From contig JAAOOA010000277.1 in the NCBI GenBank assembly GCA_012861695.1, positions 346,501-410,500 on the forward strand: DNA of 64,000 nucleotides, given 5' to 3'. Each line of letters opens with the position of its first letter. Position 1 is the stretch's first letter. This document shows positions 1 to 12,825 of this stretch, in pieces. The notes beneath the pieces are model-generated. The model was not told where the DNA came from. It saw nothing but the letters and a program-made list of their open reading frames with translations, and searched no databases. Source of the DNA: Trematomus loennbergii (lineage: Eukaryota; Chordata; Actinopteri; Perciformes; Nototheniidae). The translations under genes were made by a program, and so were the position numbers.

Positions 1-312
1 TGACATTTTAAAAGCATTTATTTTGGTTAAAACTGCCTCGTGCCTTGCGCACAGAACAGACTACACACACATTTTCAATCTATATGTGATGTGGGTAGAG
101 ATGTACAATATGATCAGTTGATTGACTGATTGATTGTTCACGCATGCGTCATAGGTGCACTCCAGTGCCGAAACAAACAGCTCTTGTTTGCACGAAAAGG
201 TTGTTGTTGTTTTTACGTCCATGTCCCTTTAGGAGCTCAGTAGACCCCTGCTTCGTTTGCTGATAAAAAAAACGTAAATATATATGTGCCCTATCCCTGA
301 ATCTCTCTTTAG

Positions 313-2532
313 CCCGGGCAGATGGAACAGAGAGATTTGTGTTTTACCCAGGAAGAAGAACCTGGGTGGAGAGTCAAGAGCAGTGCAGAACTAAACACAC
401 CGACCTGGCCTATATAAGCAGTGACTTGAATAATACAGCCGTTGCCAATCAAGCCAAAACATAAACGAAATGTGGATCGGTCTCTTCAATGATGCCTGGA
501 CGTGGTCTGATGGAGGAGAAACCTCCTTCAGGAACTGGCTGAGTGGCTCAGATTCAGGGGGAGACTGTGCTTCTGTTGCAGAGCAGGGACGCTGGGTTGG
601 AGCCGATTGCAACAAGAAGTCTACATTTGTCTGTCAGGGCGGTGAGTTACTGAAACGCTAGTTAAATACATGACTCTGAGCGATGCTACCTAAGTTATTC
701 GAGTTAGTAAGTTGAGAGAAGTTGGCTAAGAACCCATATATTTGGATTTCCCTTCATATTTAGAAGAGCTTCACAGCTAAAGAGCCATGTATGACTTGCA
801 TTTGCTGGTGGAGACCAAACAGAGCAAAACGGAAAGGGGAATATTAGACTTAGTCTTTGTCTTTATTAGGATCCCCATTAGCACTAGCATGAGCATTGGC
901 CATTCTTCCTGGGATCCTCACACACACAAAACACACATAAACATACATACAACAAAATTAAAACAAAACAAAACGGCTCATAATTTCATGCAATTTACAG
1001 TGCTGTATGAAATGAAAACTAAAATGGTCATCCAATTATAAGACTTAGTCTTATTAATATTGGAATTGTGGAAACCCAACTGCATAATTGTATAATCCTT
1101 ATTTTTTATATTTTCAACAACTTAAACATTATTTGTAGTTGTTTGGTAGCAAATTCACCACACCATTCCTCACAGAAGATGTGTCTTTACAACTTGATTC
1201 AAATGTCTCAGAGTGGCCAAAAAATACCTGATACTTTACGATTTGCTAAGTATTGTTTACTTTACTCAAAAGAACATGCAGGCAAAGTTAAAGGTACTTT
1301 GTGTGCATATTGTTTCCTTTGAGGCCACTTTATTTCCTGTGTGTTGCCTTTAAGGCAAGGCGCAGGGCCAAAAAGGACTACCTTATTTCCCACCTTCAAT
1401 TTTTCTCGTCTGGATTTTGGCTGCTGATGGTATGCTTCGAGAGGTTGTTAAGAGTATTACAAACTAAAACTGTAAAAATGGGATGTCTAAAATTAAAGGT
1501 CACCTATCATGCTATTTTAAGGCATATATCATGGGTCTCAGATATATAAAAACATATAAAAACATGTATATGATGTGTTTTGCTCAAAATACAAACAGAT
1601 CATGCATTTTAGACGTCCCTCATATCCCTCTATTCCAGCCCTGTTAGAAAAACTTGGATTTTCGGTCCTTAGCTTTAAAAAAAAAAAAGAGGAGGCAGAG
1701 CTAATGCCTGATCAGAATTCTACCGGAGATAAAGTTACATTCTGCTGTGATAAAACGCCATACTGTTCTAAACCACATCAAGGATTATTTCTGAAACAGT
1801 ATGGAACAGCATTATTTCCTGCTTTTTAAACACAAGTTAGCTCTGAGTGTTAGCGAGGCTTGCTAATGTAAACACCGACCATATTACGTCCAAAACACGT
1901 CAGGCATTGTTTCTGATAGCAACTTTCTGTGGGTCCACCATCCGAAATTACGTCATATCGGCAGCAAATCTGTATCCGCTCGTTGTAGCCCCGTTTTTAA
2001 AAGATTTGGGTACGGAGGAAAAGAGAAAGGGTTTTATTTTCTGACGCTGAGTGAGTTCCCCGACACACCGGGGACACATATTTATGTATAAAAGACATCA
2101 AAAAGTGCATTTTGCATGATAGGTCCCCTTTAAGAAAGTAACGTGACATGTCCTCCCATGACCATAGGAAAATACATTTTTGGTTAAATAACCTACACTC
2201 CATTACTGTTTTCCACTAAATCATTGCACTTTGCCTGACATTGTTCACTAACATTATTCTGTGTTGTAATGCAGGTCTTAAAGTAAAGAAGACTGTAATA
2301 AGAATGACGGTGCGCTCTGATGTCGACCTCACTGACTCCACAATCAGCGATGCTCTTCTGGAAAAGGTAAAAGGTTTTACAAATAACAAGAGTAAGAATG
2401 AAGGATTATGTTATTTCTAACACTTTCTTTTACTTTCAGTTGAAGGTGAGCCTGGCACAACAGGGGATTACTGATGTCAATCTCAGCTGGCGAAGGGACA
2501 GCAGTGGACTCGCCTTTCAACGTCATAAGTAG
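313..2532 (+). pseudogene. 3' part of a C-type lectin domain gene (unit 1)
   Basis: Three exons are visible: CTLD2 (313-641, acceptor TTTAG, donor GTGAGT), tail exon 1 (2275-2366) and tail exon 2 (2440-2532, stop TAG). All junction phases agree with the paralogue at 4206-8338. The CTLD exon encodes the typical WIGL-type core, followed by a WSDGG loop and the closing cysteine pattern (DCASV, ADCNKK, FVCQG). It is broken: the codon that is TGG in the sister copy reads TAA near 460, and a small deletion follows, so the downstream half is in another frame. The tail exons encode a basic, strand-rich segment (KVKKTVIRMTVRS; QQGITDVNLSWR) seen after CTLDs in fish lectin-like proteins. The first CTLD and signal exons lie left of the window. 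The intron between 642 and 2274 holds a 637-bp MITE. Confidence 0.75.
1495..2131 (+). mobile_element. TTAA-flanked MITE (AGGTCACCTATCATGC family)
   Basis: Imperfect terminal inverted repeats (AGGTCACCTATCATGC at the left, GCATGATAGGTCCCCT at the right) are each bordered by TTAA. The element sits in the CTLD2-tail intron of unit 1 and is missing from unit 2 (near 7915-7950), so it inserted after duplication. Related copies are at 24710-25183, 42626-43131 and, truncated, 54945-55122. TTAA borders suggest piggyBac-type mobilisation; there is no transposase. Confidence 0.65.
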
Positions 2533-3456
2533 TTAAAGGTCCCTTAGGGGTGAGTGTAGCTTCTAATCTCAAAATACATGATCGTTGTAGTCCAACGACT
2601 GACATATAAACAAACCTAGCCTCCAGTGTTTACAGAACATATAGATGTTATGTTGGATGTGTGTTATATAAAACCTCCTAGAATAAAAACGACATACTGT
2701 ATACTCATTAAAAGCAAATCTGCAAGAAATCAACACTTTACCATTGGGGCCAGTATCTAACAATACTGTGATGTGCTTTTTAACATGTGACATAAGTACA
2801 TATATGTTCAAAGGAAATCAGAATGATGCTTTGGTGTAGTTTTGAATATAATCTGCTTTTAATTAAGAATATATAGGAACATTTAATCTTGTTAGCAATT
2901 TATTTGTCTTCTTCTCAATACAGAAACTGTTAATCAGAGGTGCCACCATTAATTTAATATGACTCTTGGGTTAAGATGCTCTGAGTGAAGAGAGTTTCCC
3001 TCTATTAACTGCCTCTAGTATAAAGCCTGAGCAACCTCGGGTCATATCGATATAATTGACCTTTAGGTTTTAAGGTTTGCGGCTTGTTCTGAAAGCTTGC
3101 TCCTGACAGATAAACATGCAAACATCTGTTTTAAATGTGCATCTACTTTGCTTTTTCACATGTTTACCTGTGGAGGGAGTCGGATTACAGAGTGTGTGTG
3201 AGCTGCCATTTCTCCATTAAGTGTATTTGGTGAAAAAGGAGTCCTGCTATTTTGACAGGAATATATGTTCTAGAGGGAATAAACGGGAAAATTAGAGTAG
3301 GATTGTAAACAGAAATTTGTAACCTCTTATTTTAAATGTACTCAATGTAACTGGAGGAAAAGTTAGTATTTTACTTGCTTTTTGCCATGTAGGATGCACT
3401 CTGAGGTCAGAAATGTGTATCTGTTTGCCCATTAAATTCTTATAATACTGATTTTG

Positions 3457-3462
3457 AATAAA
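3457..3462 (+). terminator. Polyadenylation signal, CTLD gene unit 1
   Basis: AATAAA lies in the conserved 3' UTR about 0.9 kb after the stop codon. The equivalent hexamer is conserved in the sister copy at 10314-10319. Confidence 0.5.
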
Positions 3463-4205
3463 TACGAATTGATTTCCAAAGAAATGCCTGTTGGGTTTTG
3501 TTGTATTTTATGTCCAGTTGTTTGTTGAAACTCAATCTTTACACATTAATGCTTGCACATCGTTAAGAACCTTTTAGTAACAATTAAAACATATCCACAG
3601 ACGGTCCATCTATACATTATATATTTTTGTAAGAGCTTGGAAATGTCAGGTGCATTGGATTACATAACACTTATAACAACAATAGGCCAATACACAGTCA
3701 CAAATGTTAAAGTTTTGAGTATTTATGTAGGTTTCAAGGTTACGTTAATATCCTAAAACACAGGCTTCTGCATCTCCAAATGCAAATTCAATCAATTGTC
3801 TTAGAATTTGATTGGTAAGATACACAAAGCAACACTTCAGTAAAACAGAACAAACACAAACAAAAAAGGAGTGCAACCCAAGGTGAAGGTTAAAGCACGG
3901 GATGCAAAAGGACGACTCATACTCAAATGTGTTCCCTACTCTCTAATGGAAATATTTTTGCATGAAGTGACATTGAAACAGTGACAAAGCTTCCAATAAA
4001 TATTTCTATCACACAATCTAAACTTTGGAAAGAGTTGGATGTGGAAAGAAGAGAGGTAAGCCCTTTGTGTGGAATAATATACAGTATATGCTATTGTACG
4101 TACATTGTTAGAAGGTCATTACTCTGATATAACTTAATTATTATTAAAGTATTCCATGTTCTCTTTGATATACTTTATGTGCGCTGTCTTCTGTCTCACA
4201 GATAA

Positions 4206-7200
4206 ATGGTGTGGCTACAAGGTGTTATCCCCTTCATTGGTAAGGTATTTAATACTAATGTTAACTTGGTTGTTGTTGAATTGTGAGAAAAAAAACGGTC
4301 TGCTTTTTTCACAGGGATGGTCCTTTTGTCACAGATGATGTCTGCCCTGAGTAAGTACAGAACAAACTTTATTTTTATTTCTTGGCTGATGTGCAACATG
4401 TTCTCTTTGTTTTATTATTAATCATGTGAGACAACTGGCATAACAGAAATGTGAGGACTGTGCAAACATTTCTTGAGAATTTTGGTCTGCTTAGATGCTT
4501 TTTACCTTATTTTTATCGACTGTTTTAATAAAATGGACCGATTTGGCCAAGACAGAAATTAGACCGTCATGGGACATGTTTTTGCCTTAGTTAGAAAATG
4601 TAAAACGTACCGCCTTATCCACCGCCTGGTGATAGATTAACAACTTTTAGATCACAGTTAATCATCAAGTGGTCTTTGTCATATAAAACCAGACAGTTAA
4701 AGAAGTGAGATGTCCCACATGAGCCTAAATTGGTTGTTCCCTAGTTCTTATTTGCATCATGATTAAATACTACAACTTTCAACTATAAATACAGGTTAAA
4801 CTACATGTTAAAATCCCAAAAATAATGGTGTACACTTGGTTAAACTGTTTTACTCAACATTTGAACTGTGACTGCAGTAGAAATCTTAATTTAAAGTAGA
4901 TCTTTCAACCTACCTGTACACCAACCTTTCTGACAGTACGTAGCATCGGATTAATTACCAATGGGGAAAGAATAATGCAACGCAGCATTAGCTGGGGAAA
5001 GCTATGGTGAAGCATCCAAGGAAAGTTCCAGATAGGAAGTTTCAACATCAAAACATCAACACTTGCCTATATGAAAAATTAAAGCACATTAGCACATTAC
5101 CAAGTCCCACCCTAATTTTATCCAATAATTCCAGCGCAGGTTTTTACCATGAATTCCACGGCAGCGAAATGGCAATGAAAACAGAGGAATTTAATTAAAT
5201 AACACTTTTTCTCCTCTATTAAAATGCTAATTGTTTTGTGTTCAAACTGTGATACAGTAAGTGTTGATTCTGCTGTAATTCAGGAAATCCCGATTCCCTG
5301 TTTGTGACTTTCAATGTTCCTGCTCTTTTTTAACTTGTTAACCACCTAAACTTCTGCCCAAAGCCTCTCTGCAGTACCACCTCATCAACGGCTCCATGAC
5401 CTGGTATGAAGCTCAGAGCTTCTGTAGATTAAAGTACACCGACCTGGCCACGGTGAACAATATGAGCGACAAGAACGATCTGGTCAACACTCTTGGCAGT
5501 AATGCGACATACAGCTGGATCGGGCTTCGAAGAGGAAACACTCGCAGGAGGATGTGGTCCGATGGCAGGGGCCCAGCTCACTTTACCAGGTGGAACGGTG
5601 GTGAACCCAACAGCAACGAAGGCAGCGAACCGTGTGCAGAAATGCTTAATATTGGCTCGTGGAATGACATACCGGGTTCGGAACGAAGAGATTTTGCGTG
5701 TTATGAAAGTAAGCAAATTGCACACAGTGTGATTTTTGTAGTAGATGTTAAAGTTGTGATAAAATAAGCTTTAAAAACATCTTAAATCAGAAGAGCACCC
5801 TGAGCGCTCAGACCTCCAAGAGGGCATTTCCATAACTGAAAAATAATATCAGCGTGTGATTCTGATCAGATCCCAAATGTAATGGTTTAACTGGTCATGC
5901 TGTAACTTCAATCAATATTTATCGAAGATTGTTGGGTATTTTTAATGTAATCCTGCTGAAAATATCAAACACAAACTCCCTGGCTGAGTTAATACAAATC
6001 CAGATGTAACAACAGAAGTTATTACTTTGTTGATGTTGTTAGCATAGCTTACAGCAGTTTTTCTTAATCCTTTCTTGTTTGACCCTACGGGCCCTAAGGG
6101 GACATGGACACAAAAAGCGTTATTGTTCCCATGAGTTAGTTTCCCGTGCTCACTAGTAAGTTACCGGCGGGGATGGCGCACACAAGAGACCACCAGTTAA
6201 TTGCAGAACCTTGTGTTAATTGTGGAAATTACATTACAGGAATTATTTGAGTTATAATTCAAACTTGGACATCTTTTTATTACATTTTAAAAGCATTTAT
6301 TTTGGTTAAAACTGCCTCATGCCTTGCGCACAGAACCGACTACACATTTTCAATCTATATGTGATGTGGGTAGAGATGTACAATATGATCACTTGATTGA
6401 CGGCCCGTCCACACAGCAGCGTTAAAAAATCTTGGAACGCTTCTGCCATTCACTTTGAATGGGGTGACGTCACTTTGCCTCACTTTTCGCCGAACTGCAT
6501 TGTGGGCAGCAGAGCGGAGATTTTCAGGATTTTCAGGATTCAAAGTTCAGCAATGTTCAACTTTTGAAGCTGAGGTGGAAGCGTCAGCCAATCAAACCGC
6601 GTGTATGCTGGAGAGACATACCGCAGGTCATTTCCTCATATTCCAAAAAATGGAGGAGAAATTAGCGGTATGGAATTACCCGGTGCTTTATGACCAGTCT
6701 CTATTTACCTACCGGGATACAAACCGAGGAGCCAGGCATGGAGGGAGGTGGCAGAGACAGTGGTAGGTTTTCGCCTGTTTGGGGAGTTTATATCCAGTTT
6801 ACTTCTTTCTGGCTTTTTTGCTTCGTATGTCGGGGGCGGAGATTCATGTGATTGGATGTTGGTGCCTTGCTCGCAAAAATCCCCAGCTTCAGATACGCCC
6901 ACCTCCAAGATTTTTTTAATGCTGCTGTGTGACGGGCCGTGACTGATTGATTGTTCACGCATGCGTCATAAGTGCACTCCAGTGCCGAAACAAACAGCTC
7001 TTGTTTGCACGAAAAGGTTGTTGTTGTTTTTACGTCCATGTCCCTTTAGGAGCTCAGTAGACCCCTGCTTCGTTTGCTGATAAAAAAAACGTAAATATAT
7101 ATGTTCCCTATCCCTGAATCTCTCTTAGCCCAGCCAAATGGAACAGAGAGATTTGTGTTTTACCAAGGAGGAAAACCTGGGTGAGAGTCAAGAGCAGTGC

Positions 7201-8338
7201 AGACTAACACACACCGACCTGGCCTATATAAGCAGTGACTTGAATAATACAGCTGTTGCCAATCAAGCCAAAACATGGAACAATGGTATGTGGATCGGTC
7301 TCTTCGATGATGCCTGGATGTGGTCTGATGGAGGAGAAACTCCTTCAGGAACTGGCTGAGTGGCTCAGATTCAGGGGGAGACTGTGCTTCTGTTGCAGAG
7401 CAGGGACGCTGGGTTGGAGCCGATTGCAACAAGAAGTCTGCATTTGTCTGTCAGGGCGGTGAGTTACTGAAACGCTAGTTAAATACATGACTCTGAGACA
7501 TGCTACCTAAGTTATTCAAGTTATTAATATTGGAATAATGGAAATAAAACTGCATTATAATCCTTATGTTTTATATTATCAACAACATAAGCATTACTTG
7601 TAGTGGTTTGGTAGCAAATTCACCACGTCATTTTTAGAAAAAATCTTCTTTACAACTTCATTCAAATCTCTCTGAGTGGGCCAAACCAGACCTGATACTT
7701 TACGATTGTTTATGTGTTATTATCTTAATTAAAAAGAACAAGCAGAACCGTTCAAAGGTATTTGTCTGCATAGCAATGCCTTCCTCCTATACTGCACCTA
7801 GCACAACTTTTTTCCCACATTTAGTCTTTCACTTTTTAATTTTTTTATTTTGGCTGCTGGATGGTATGCTTCTAGAGGTTTAATGAGTATTTCAAACTAA
7901 AACTGTAAAAATGGGATGTTTAAAATAAAAATTTGATATGTGACGGGACATATCCTCCCATGACCATTGGAAACTACATGTTTGGTTAAATAACCTACAC
8001 TTCATTACTGTTTTCCACTAAATCATTGCATTTTGCCTGACATTGTTCACTAACATTATTCTGTGTTGTAATGCAGGTCTTAAAGTAAAGAAGACTGTAA
8101 TAAGAATGACGGTGCGCTCTGATGTCGACCTCACTGACTCAAAAATCAGCGATGCTCTTCTGGAAAAGGTAAAAGGTTTTACAAATAACAAGAGTAAGAA
8201 CAAGGATTATGTATTTCTAACACTTTCTTTTACTTTCAGTTGAAAGTGAGACTGGCACAACAGGGGATTACTGATGTCAATCTCAGCTGGCGAACGGACA
8301 GCAGTGGACGCGCCTTTCAACGTAGTAAGGTCCCTTAG
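4206..8338 (+). CDS. Secreted two-CTLD C-type lectin gene (unit 1/2), frameshifted in CTLD2
   Basis: Exons: 5' UTR ending 4055; signal exons 4206-4239 (from ATG) and 4315-4350; CTLD1 5364-5708; CTLD2 7129-7458; tail exons 8077-8168 and 8240-8338 (TAG). All boundaries are GT/AG and phases match (1,1,1,1,0). The two small exons give a hydrophobic leader (MVWLQGVIPFIGMVLLSQMM), so the product should enter the secretory pathway; no later membrane segment is seen. CTLD1 has an EPN motif (5603-5611) and WND (5660-5668), which in this family mark Ca2+-dependent mannose/GlcNAc-type binding. CTLD2 lacks both and is probably structural or binds a non-sugar ligand. CTLD2 has three one-base losses relative to the sister copy (A and G near 7180-7195, C near 7342), two in homopolymers, so either a recent pseudogene or sequencing error. 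Family (mannose-receptor/selectin-like fish lectins) is firm; ligand is unknown. Confidence 0.75.
6401..6939 (+). mobile_element. 539-bp MITE with ~35-bp inverted ends
   Basis: Ends CGGCCCGTCCACACAGCAGC and its near-complement (GCTGCTGTGTGACGGGCCG), with AAATCTTGG continuing the repeat inward. Flanked by TGA on both sides (6398-6400, 6940-6942). The empty site is preserved in unit 1 at about 115-135, which gives a 3-bp target duplication and fits a PIF/Harbinger-like element. No transposase is seen; the ORFs inside are incidental. Confidence 0.7.
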
Positions 8339-8744
8339 GGTGAGTTTAGCTTCCTAATCTTAAAATACATGATTTTTGTAGTCCAACGACTGACATATAA
8401 ACAAACATAGACTCCAGTATTTACAGAACATATAGTTGTTATTTTGGATTTTGTTATATCAAACCTTTTAGAATTAAAACGACATATACAAATATAAAGC
8501 AGATGTTTAACCTCAAGAAATCCACACTTTACCATTGGGGCCAGTATCTAAAAATAATGTGATGTGCTTTTAACATGTGACATAAGTACATATGTGCAAA
8601 GGGAATCAGAATGATCCTTTGGGTGTTGTTTTTCAATATAATCTGCTCTTAATCATGTTAGTAATTTTGTTGTGTTCTTCTCATTACAGAAACTGTTAAC
8701 CAGAGGTGCCACCATTGATTTGATATGACTGTTGGGATTAAGAT

Positions 8745-8998
8745 GTTTCAAGTTTCAAGGTTTCAAGGCTTTTATGTCATATGTGCATAGCTACGGTGTA
8801 GTTATGACAATGAAAATCTTAGGTCACAGTCTCCTCCAACAGTGCACACAATAAAACAGATAAATAGTACAAGTAAATAAAATAAAATAGAATATAATAG
8901 AGACAGAATAAAGAAACTGTGCAGAATAGTATATATACAGTAATTAGAATATTGATATATATGATATATGTGAGTTGCAAACAGATGGATGTTCTGCA
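8745..8998 (+). repeat. Short interspersed repeat with TTCAAGGTTTCAAGGC start
   Basis: Present in unit 2 but not in the matching part of unit 1 (near 2985). It contains a CTACGGTGTAGTTATG core that recurs in the spacers of both foldback elements (near 32300 and 47860). No coding capacity; class uncertain (SINE or LINE tail). Confidence 0.45.
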
Positions 8999-9045
8999 TG
9001 AAGAAAGTTTTCCTCTGTTAACTGGCTCGTAAAAACTTTAGTATA

Positions 9046-9902
9046 AGGTCCCATGTCATGCTTTTCCGGTTATTACCCGTCCCCTTGTGCGTTATGTAGC
9101 TTTTTCTGCATGTAAACGGTCTACAAAGTCACAAACCCTCAAAGTACACCCTGTAACGAGTAAAACTCTAACACAGAAAATACCTGGTTGCTGCCCCAGA
9201 ACGCCTCGTTGGAGATTTTTCATTTTCTATTTTTTTCTTCCTGAGTCTGGTGACGTAACCATGCCCAGGTCCAAATGGACCAATCCGTGGAGCTCCTCAC
9301 ACACACACACTCACTCAGCCTTATCTTTTCTCAGCCGCTGTACTCCGCGGATTTCTCAGCCTGAACTCAGCCTGAGACAGTGAGACACAACAAAACTCAG
9401 CTGAACTCAGCCTGAGCACACACACAAACTCACAGCCAGGCTGTATCGCAGACCCCACGCAGCAACCAGGAAACGACACCAGTAATCCAGCTCACACTGT
9501 CCGCTTCTCGAGCCTCAAAGGGCGGATGCAGCGAGCCCCAACGTCCCGCCAACACGGCACCCAGACCCACGCAGCATTCTCATCTGTTTGTCATTACTGG
9601 TGTCATTTTCTGGTTGCTAACAAATGCTATTGTAACACATAATCACTGATATTCCGATGTAACGGTGGTGGACCCATCAGAACAGAGTGGGCGAACTGAC
9701 CAATCAGAGCACAGTGGGCTCATAGGGAGGGGGGGGGCAGGAGCTCCAACAAGCCGTTTAGGACAGAGAGTGAATACACATACTATACAGAGATGCTGTA
9801 TGAGAAACCAATGTGATTTTGGAACATTGAACAATGTAAATATATTCTGGTAGACCTCAACAATGAATTATGATCAGTAGAAATGGCCATGTCATGGGAC
9901 CT
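9046..9902 (+). mobile_element. 857-bp hAT-like MITE
   Basis: Terminal inverted repeats AGGTCCCATGTCATG / CATGTCATGGGACCT with one mismatch. Flanking octamers TTAGTATA and TTGGTATA make a plausible 8-bp target duplication, the hAT signature. Unit 1 keeps the empty site near 3020. A second copy in the opposite orientation ends at about 28773. Confidence 0.7.
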
Positions 9903-10313
9903 TTGGTATAAAGCCTGAGCAACCTTGGGTCATTTCAATAATTGACCTTTACATTTTAAGGTTTGCGTCTTGTTCTGAAAGCTTTCTCTTGACAGATAAA
10001 CATGCAAACATCTGTTTTTGTCTAAATGTGTACTATCTTCTTTGCTTTTCCACATGATTACAGAGCGGTGTGTGCTACTTTGAAACAAATATATGTTCTA
10101 TTAGGAATAGATTGAGAAAGTAGAGTACAATTATTATACTACAGAAACAATATTTTTAACTTCTTCTTTTAAATGTACTAAATGAAATGCCATGAAAAGT
10201 TTGTATTTAACTTGCTTTTTGCCATGTACCGTCAACACACTTGATTATTTAGGATGCACTCTGAGGTCAGGAATGTGTATCTGTTTGCCCATTAAATTCT
10301 TCTAATGATTGTG

Positions 10314-10319
10314 AATAAA
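10314..10319 (+). terminator. Polyadenylation signal, CTLD gene
   Basis: AATAAA in the 3' UTR of the 4206-8338 gene, at the position equivalent to 3457-3462 in the first unit. Confidence 0.5.
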
Positions 10320-11061
10320 AATGAATAGATTTAAAAAGAAATGCCTGTTGTTTTTTTTATTTTATGTCCAGTTGTTTGTTGAAACTCAATCTTTACACAC
10401 TAATGCTTGCACAACATTGAGTCTGTTTTAGTAACAATTCAAATGTATCCACAGACGGTCCATCTATACATTATATATTTTTGTAAGAGCTTGGAAATGT
10501 CAGGTACATTGAATTACATAACACTTATAACAACAAAAGGCCAATACACAGTCACAAATGTTAAAGTTTTGAGGGTTTTATTATGTTTCAAGGTTACTTT
10601 AATATCCTAAAACACAGGCTTCCGCATCTACAAATGCAAATTCAATCAATTGTTTTAGAATTTGATTGGTAAGATAAACAAAGCAACACTTCAGTGAAAT
10701 AGAACAAACACAAACAAAAAAGGAGTGCAACCCAAGGTGAAGGTTAAAGCACGGGATGCAAAAGGACGACTCATACTCAAATGTGTTCCCTACACTCTAA
10801 TGGAAGTGCTTTGCATGAAGGGACATTGAAACAGTGACAAAGCTTCCAATAAATATTTCTATCACACAATCTAAACTTTGGAAAGAGTTGGATGTGGAAA
10901 GAAGAGAGGTAAGCCCTTTGTGTGGAATAATATACAGTATATGCTATTGTACGTACATTGTTAGAAGGTCATTACTCTGATATAACTTAATTATTATTAA
11001 AGTATTCCATGTTCTCTTTGTGATATACTTTATGTGCGCTGTCTTCTGTCTTACAGATTAA

Positions 11062-12694
11062 ATGGTGTGGCTGCAAGGTGTTATCCCCTTCATTGGTAAG
11101 GTATTTAATACTAATGTTAACTTTGGTTGTTGTTGAATTTTGAGAAAAAAACGCTGTGCTTTTTTCACAGGGATGGTCCTTTTGTCACAGATGATGTCTG
11201 CCCAGAGTAAGTACTGAACTAACTTTATTTTTATTTCTTGGCTGACGTGAAAGTAAAGGCAAGGTAACTTTATTTATATAGCCCCTTTCAACACAAGGCA
11301 ATTCAAAGTGCTTTACAAAAATGAGACATTAGAAAGAGCATTGAAAGTTGGAGGAATTGGGTTGAAAGGACTATTTCTCCACTAGTAAAAAGATAACATT
11401 GTACAGTTTTGTGTTCAGACTGTGACATAAAGTAGGTCTTTATTCTGCAGTACTTCTGAACACCCTTATTCCTCCTTTTTGATATCATTTGTGGTGTGTA
11501 TATCAATGTTTCTGCTCTTTTTCCACTTGTTAACCTCTTAAGCACGACGGTCCCCCCTTGGACCCCTCCCACCGTTTTTTTTTCGAGACAATGTCTCAGG
11601 GCTTCTTAACATTTATGAAACTATTAATGTGTAGCACCAGATTAACGGGAAGAATCTCAGCTAACTGAAGATATGAACCATTTTTACCAAAACAAAACAC
11701 AAGTCTCATAAGAAGCGTCTAAATGACCCCTGAGCGAAAAAATGCAAACTGACTTTGGCACACAATTCAGATAAAGATACCCTTATTACTTATCGTAGCT
11801 GCACATACAATATATCCGATTAAAACTGAGACTCCACAGATTATTTAGGTATAGTATCATCACTGAGCGATCCGAACTTGCGACAGGGGAAGCAAACACA
11901 GACATCACAACACGTACCTTTACGGAGCTTTTACGGCAGATCGTCTCACCGTAGCTGTCAATTAGATCAAAAGACGTGTTCAATGGCATTAAAACGAAAA
12001 GAAAAAAATGCTACAACTGTTGATCCATAGGTTGATAATGTACCTGTACCTTTGAAAAAATTATTTATAATCCATAATTCCATTTTTATGTAAAAATCGG
12101 AGCGGAAAAGTTAGCTGCTAATGGTAGCCACCAGAGTGTATGCAGCTTCCGGTTTTGGTCACGCGTCACTCTCACTCCTTATTTGTTAACGTTTTGGTGT
12201 GTATATAACTTTCCCTCGATTCCATTGGCTCTAGCGGTTATAAAGAGATTTCATTCATCAAAATCGACCAAGGGGGGCCAGAGATAGGTCAAATCCACCC
12301 AAATGACCCCAGAAGTGTTTTTCTTTGGCTAAATCTAAAAAGACGGACACTATAATTTACAGTTTTTTACTATGTAAAATCTGAATTTTCTTTAAAATAA
12401 AAAACATCTATATTGATTCTGACTTTTCTACATCCAACTCACAGGTTTATCATTACTTTGAGAATAAAGATTATTAATTTAACCCTTTTAGAAGGGAAGA
12501 TATGATCATTTGTTCTGGGAATGTCATTTTCGAGCCTGAGACCTGAAAAACAGGCTCAGGGCTTAAGAGGTTAAGAGGTTAACCACCTAAACTTCTGCCC
12601 AAAGCCTCTTAGCAGTACCACCTCATCAACGGCTCCCTGACCTGGTATGAAGCTCAGAGCTTCTGCAGATTAAAGTACACCGGCCTGGCCACGG
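11062..12694 (+). pseudogene. Truncated 5' end of a third CTLD gene copy
   Basis: A near copy of the 5' end of the 4206-8338 gene: 5' UTR exon ending 10908, signal exons 11062-11095 (ATG at 11062) and 11171-11206, then the start of CTLD1 from 12605. The intron between the signal and CTLD1 exons has gained a TTAA-flanked MITE (11534-12570). The CTLD1 exon opens with an in-frame TAG (12610-12612) where the sister has CTG, and similarity stops at about 12694 just after the codons for the TDLAT-like segment. No further CTLD exon follows; the sequence switches to a repeat also found at 54280-54400. This is a dead 5' fragment, probably the right-hand edge of the lectin tandem array. Confidence 0.75.
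11534..12570 (-). mobile_element. TTAA-flanked MITE (CCTGTTAAGC family), copy C
   Basis: Ends CCTCTTAAGC and GCTTAAGAGG, flanked by TTAA at 11530-11533 and 12571-12574. The empty site is in the sister unit near 5335. Same family as 40268-41428 and 41433-42600 but inverted relative to them. Non-coding. Confidence 0.7.
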
Positions 12695-12703
12695 CCATTT
12701 TAA

Positions 12704-12825
12704 TCCTGCCAGGAATTGTGTAAATGCTTTTCAGTACATTTGTAGTCAAATACATGTTGATGACGTCATCAAAGTACACTTTAGGTTTGCATACACAGTA
12801 TGGATGATTTAACCCTCACATGAAG
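12704..12825 (+). repeat. Repeat fragment at CTLD/TAAR junction
   Basis: About 120 bp beginning CATTTTAATCCTGCCAGG is repeated with minor changes at about 54280-54400. Its second half is also the left end of the 4.5-kb TAAR duplication. Confidence 0.6.

Larger units (their letters stand above)
1..12694 (+). repeat. Two tandem ~6.3-kb units of a CTLD gene family
   Basis: Sequence from base 1 re-starts at about 6280 and stays alignable to 12694. Each unit carries, in order, the second-CTLD exon, two tail exons, a 3' UTR, a 5' UTR exon, two signal-peptide exons and a first-CTLD exon, so unit borders lie inside the introns of the genes. Insertions distinguish the units: a MITE at 1495-2131 is only in unit 1; MITEs at 6401-6939, 9046-9902 and 11534-12570 are only in unit 2. 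Similarity in unit 2 stops abruptly at about 12694 inside the CTLD1 exon, where an unrelated repeat begins. Confidence 0.85.
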
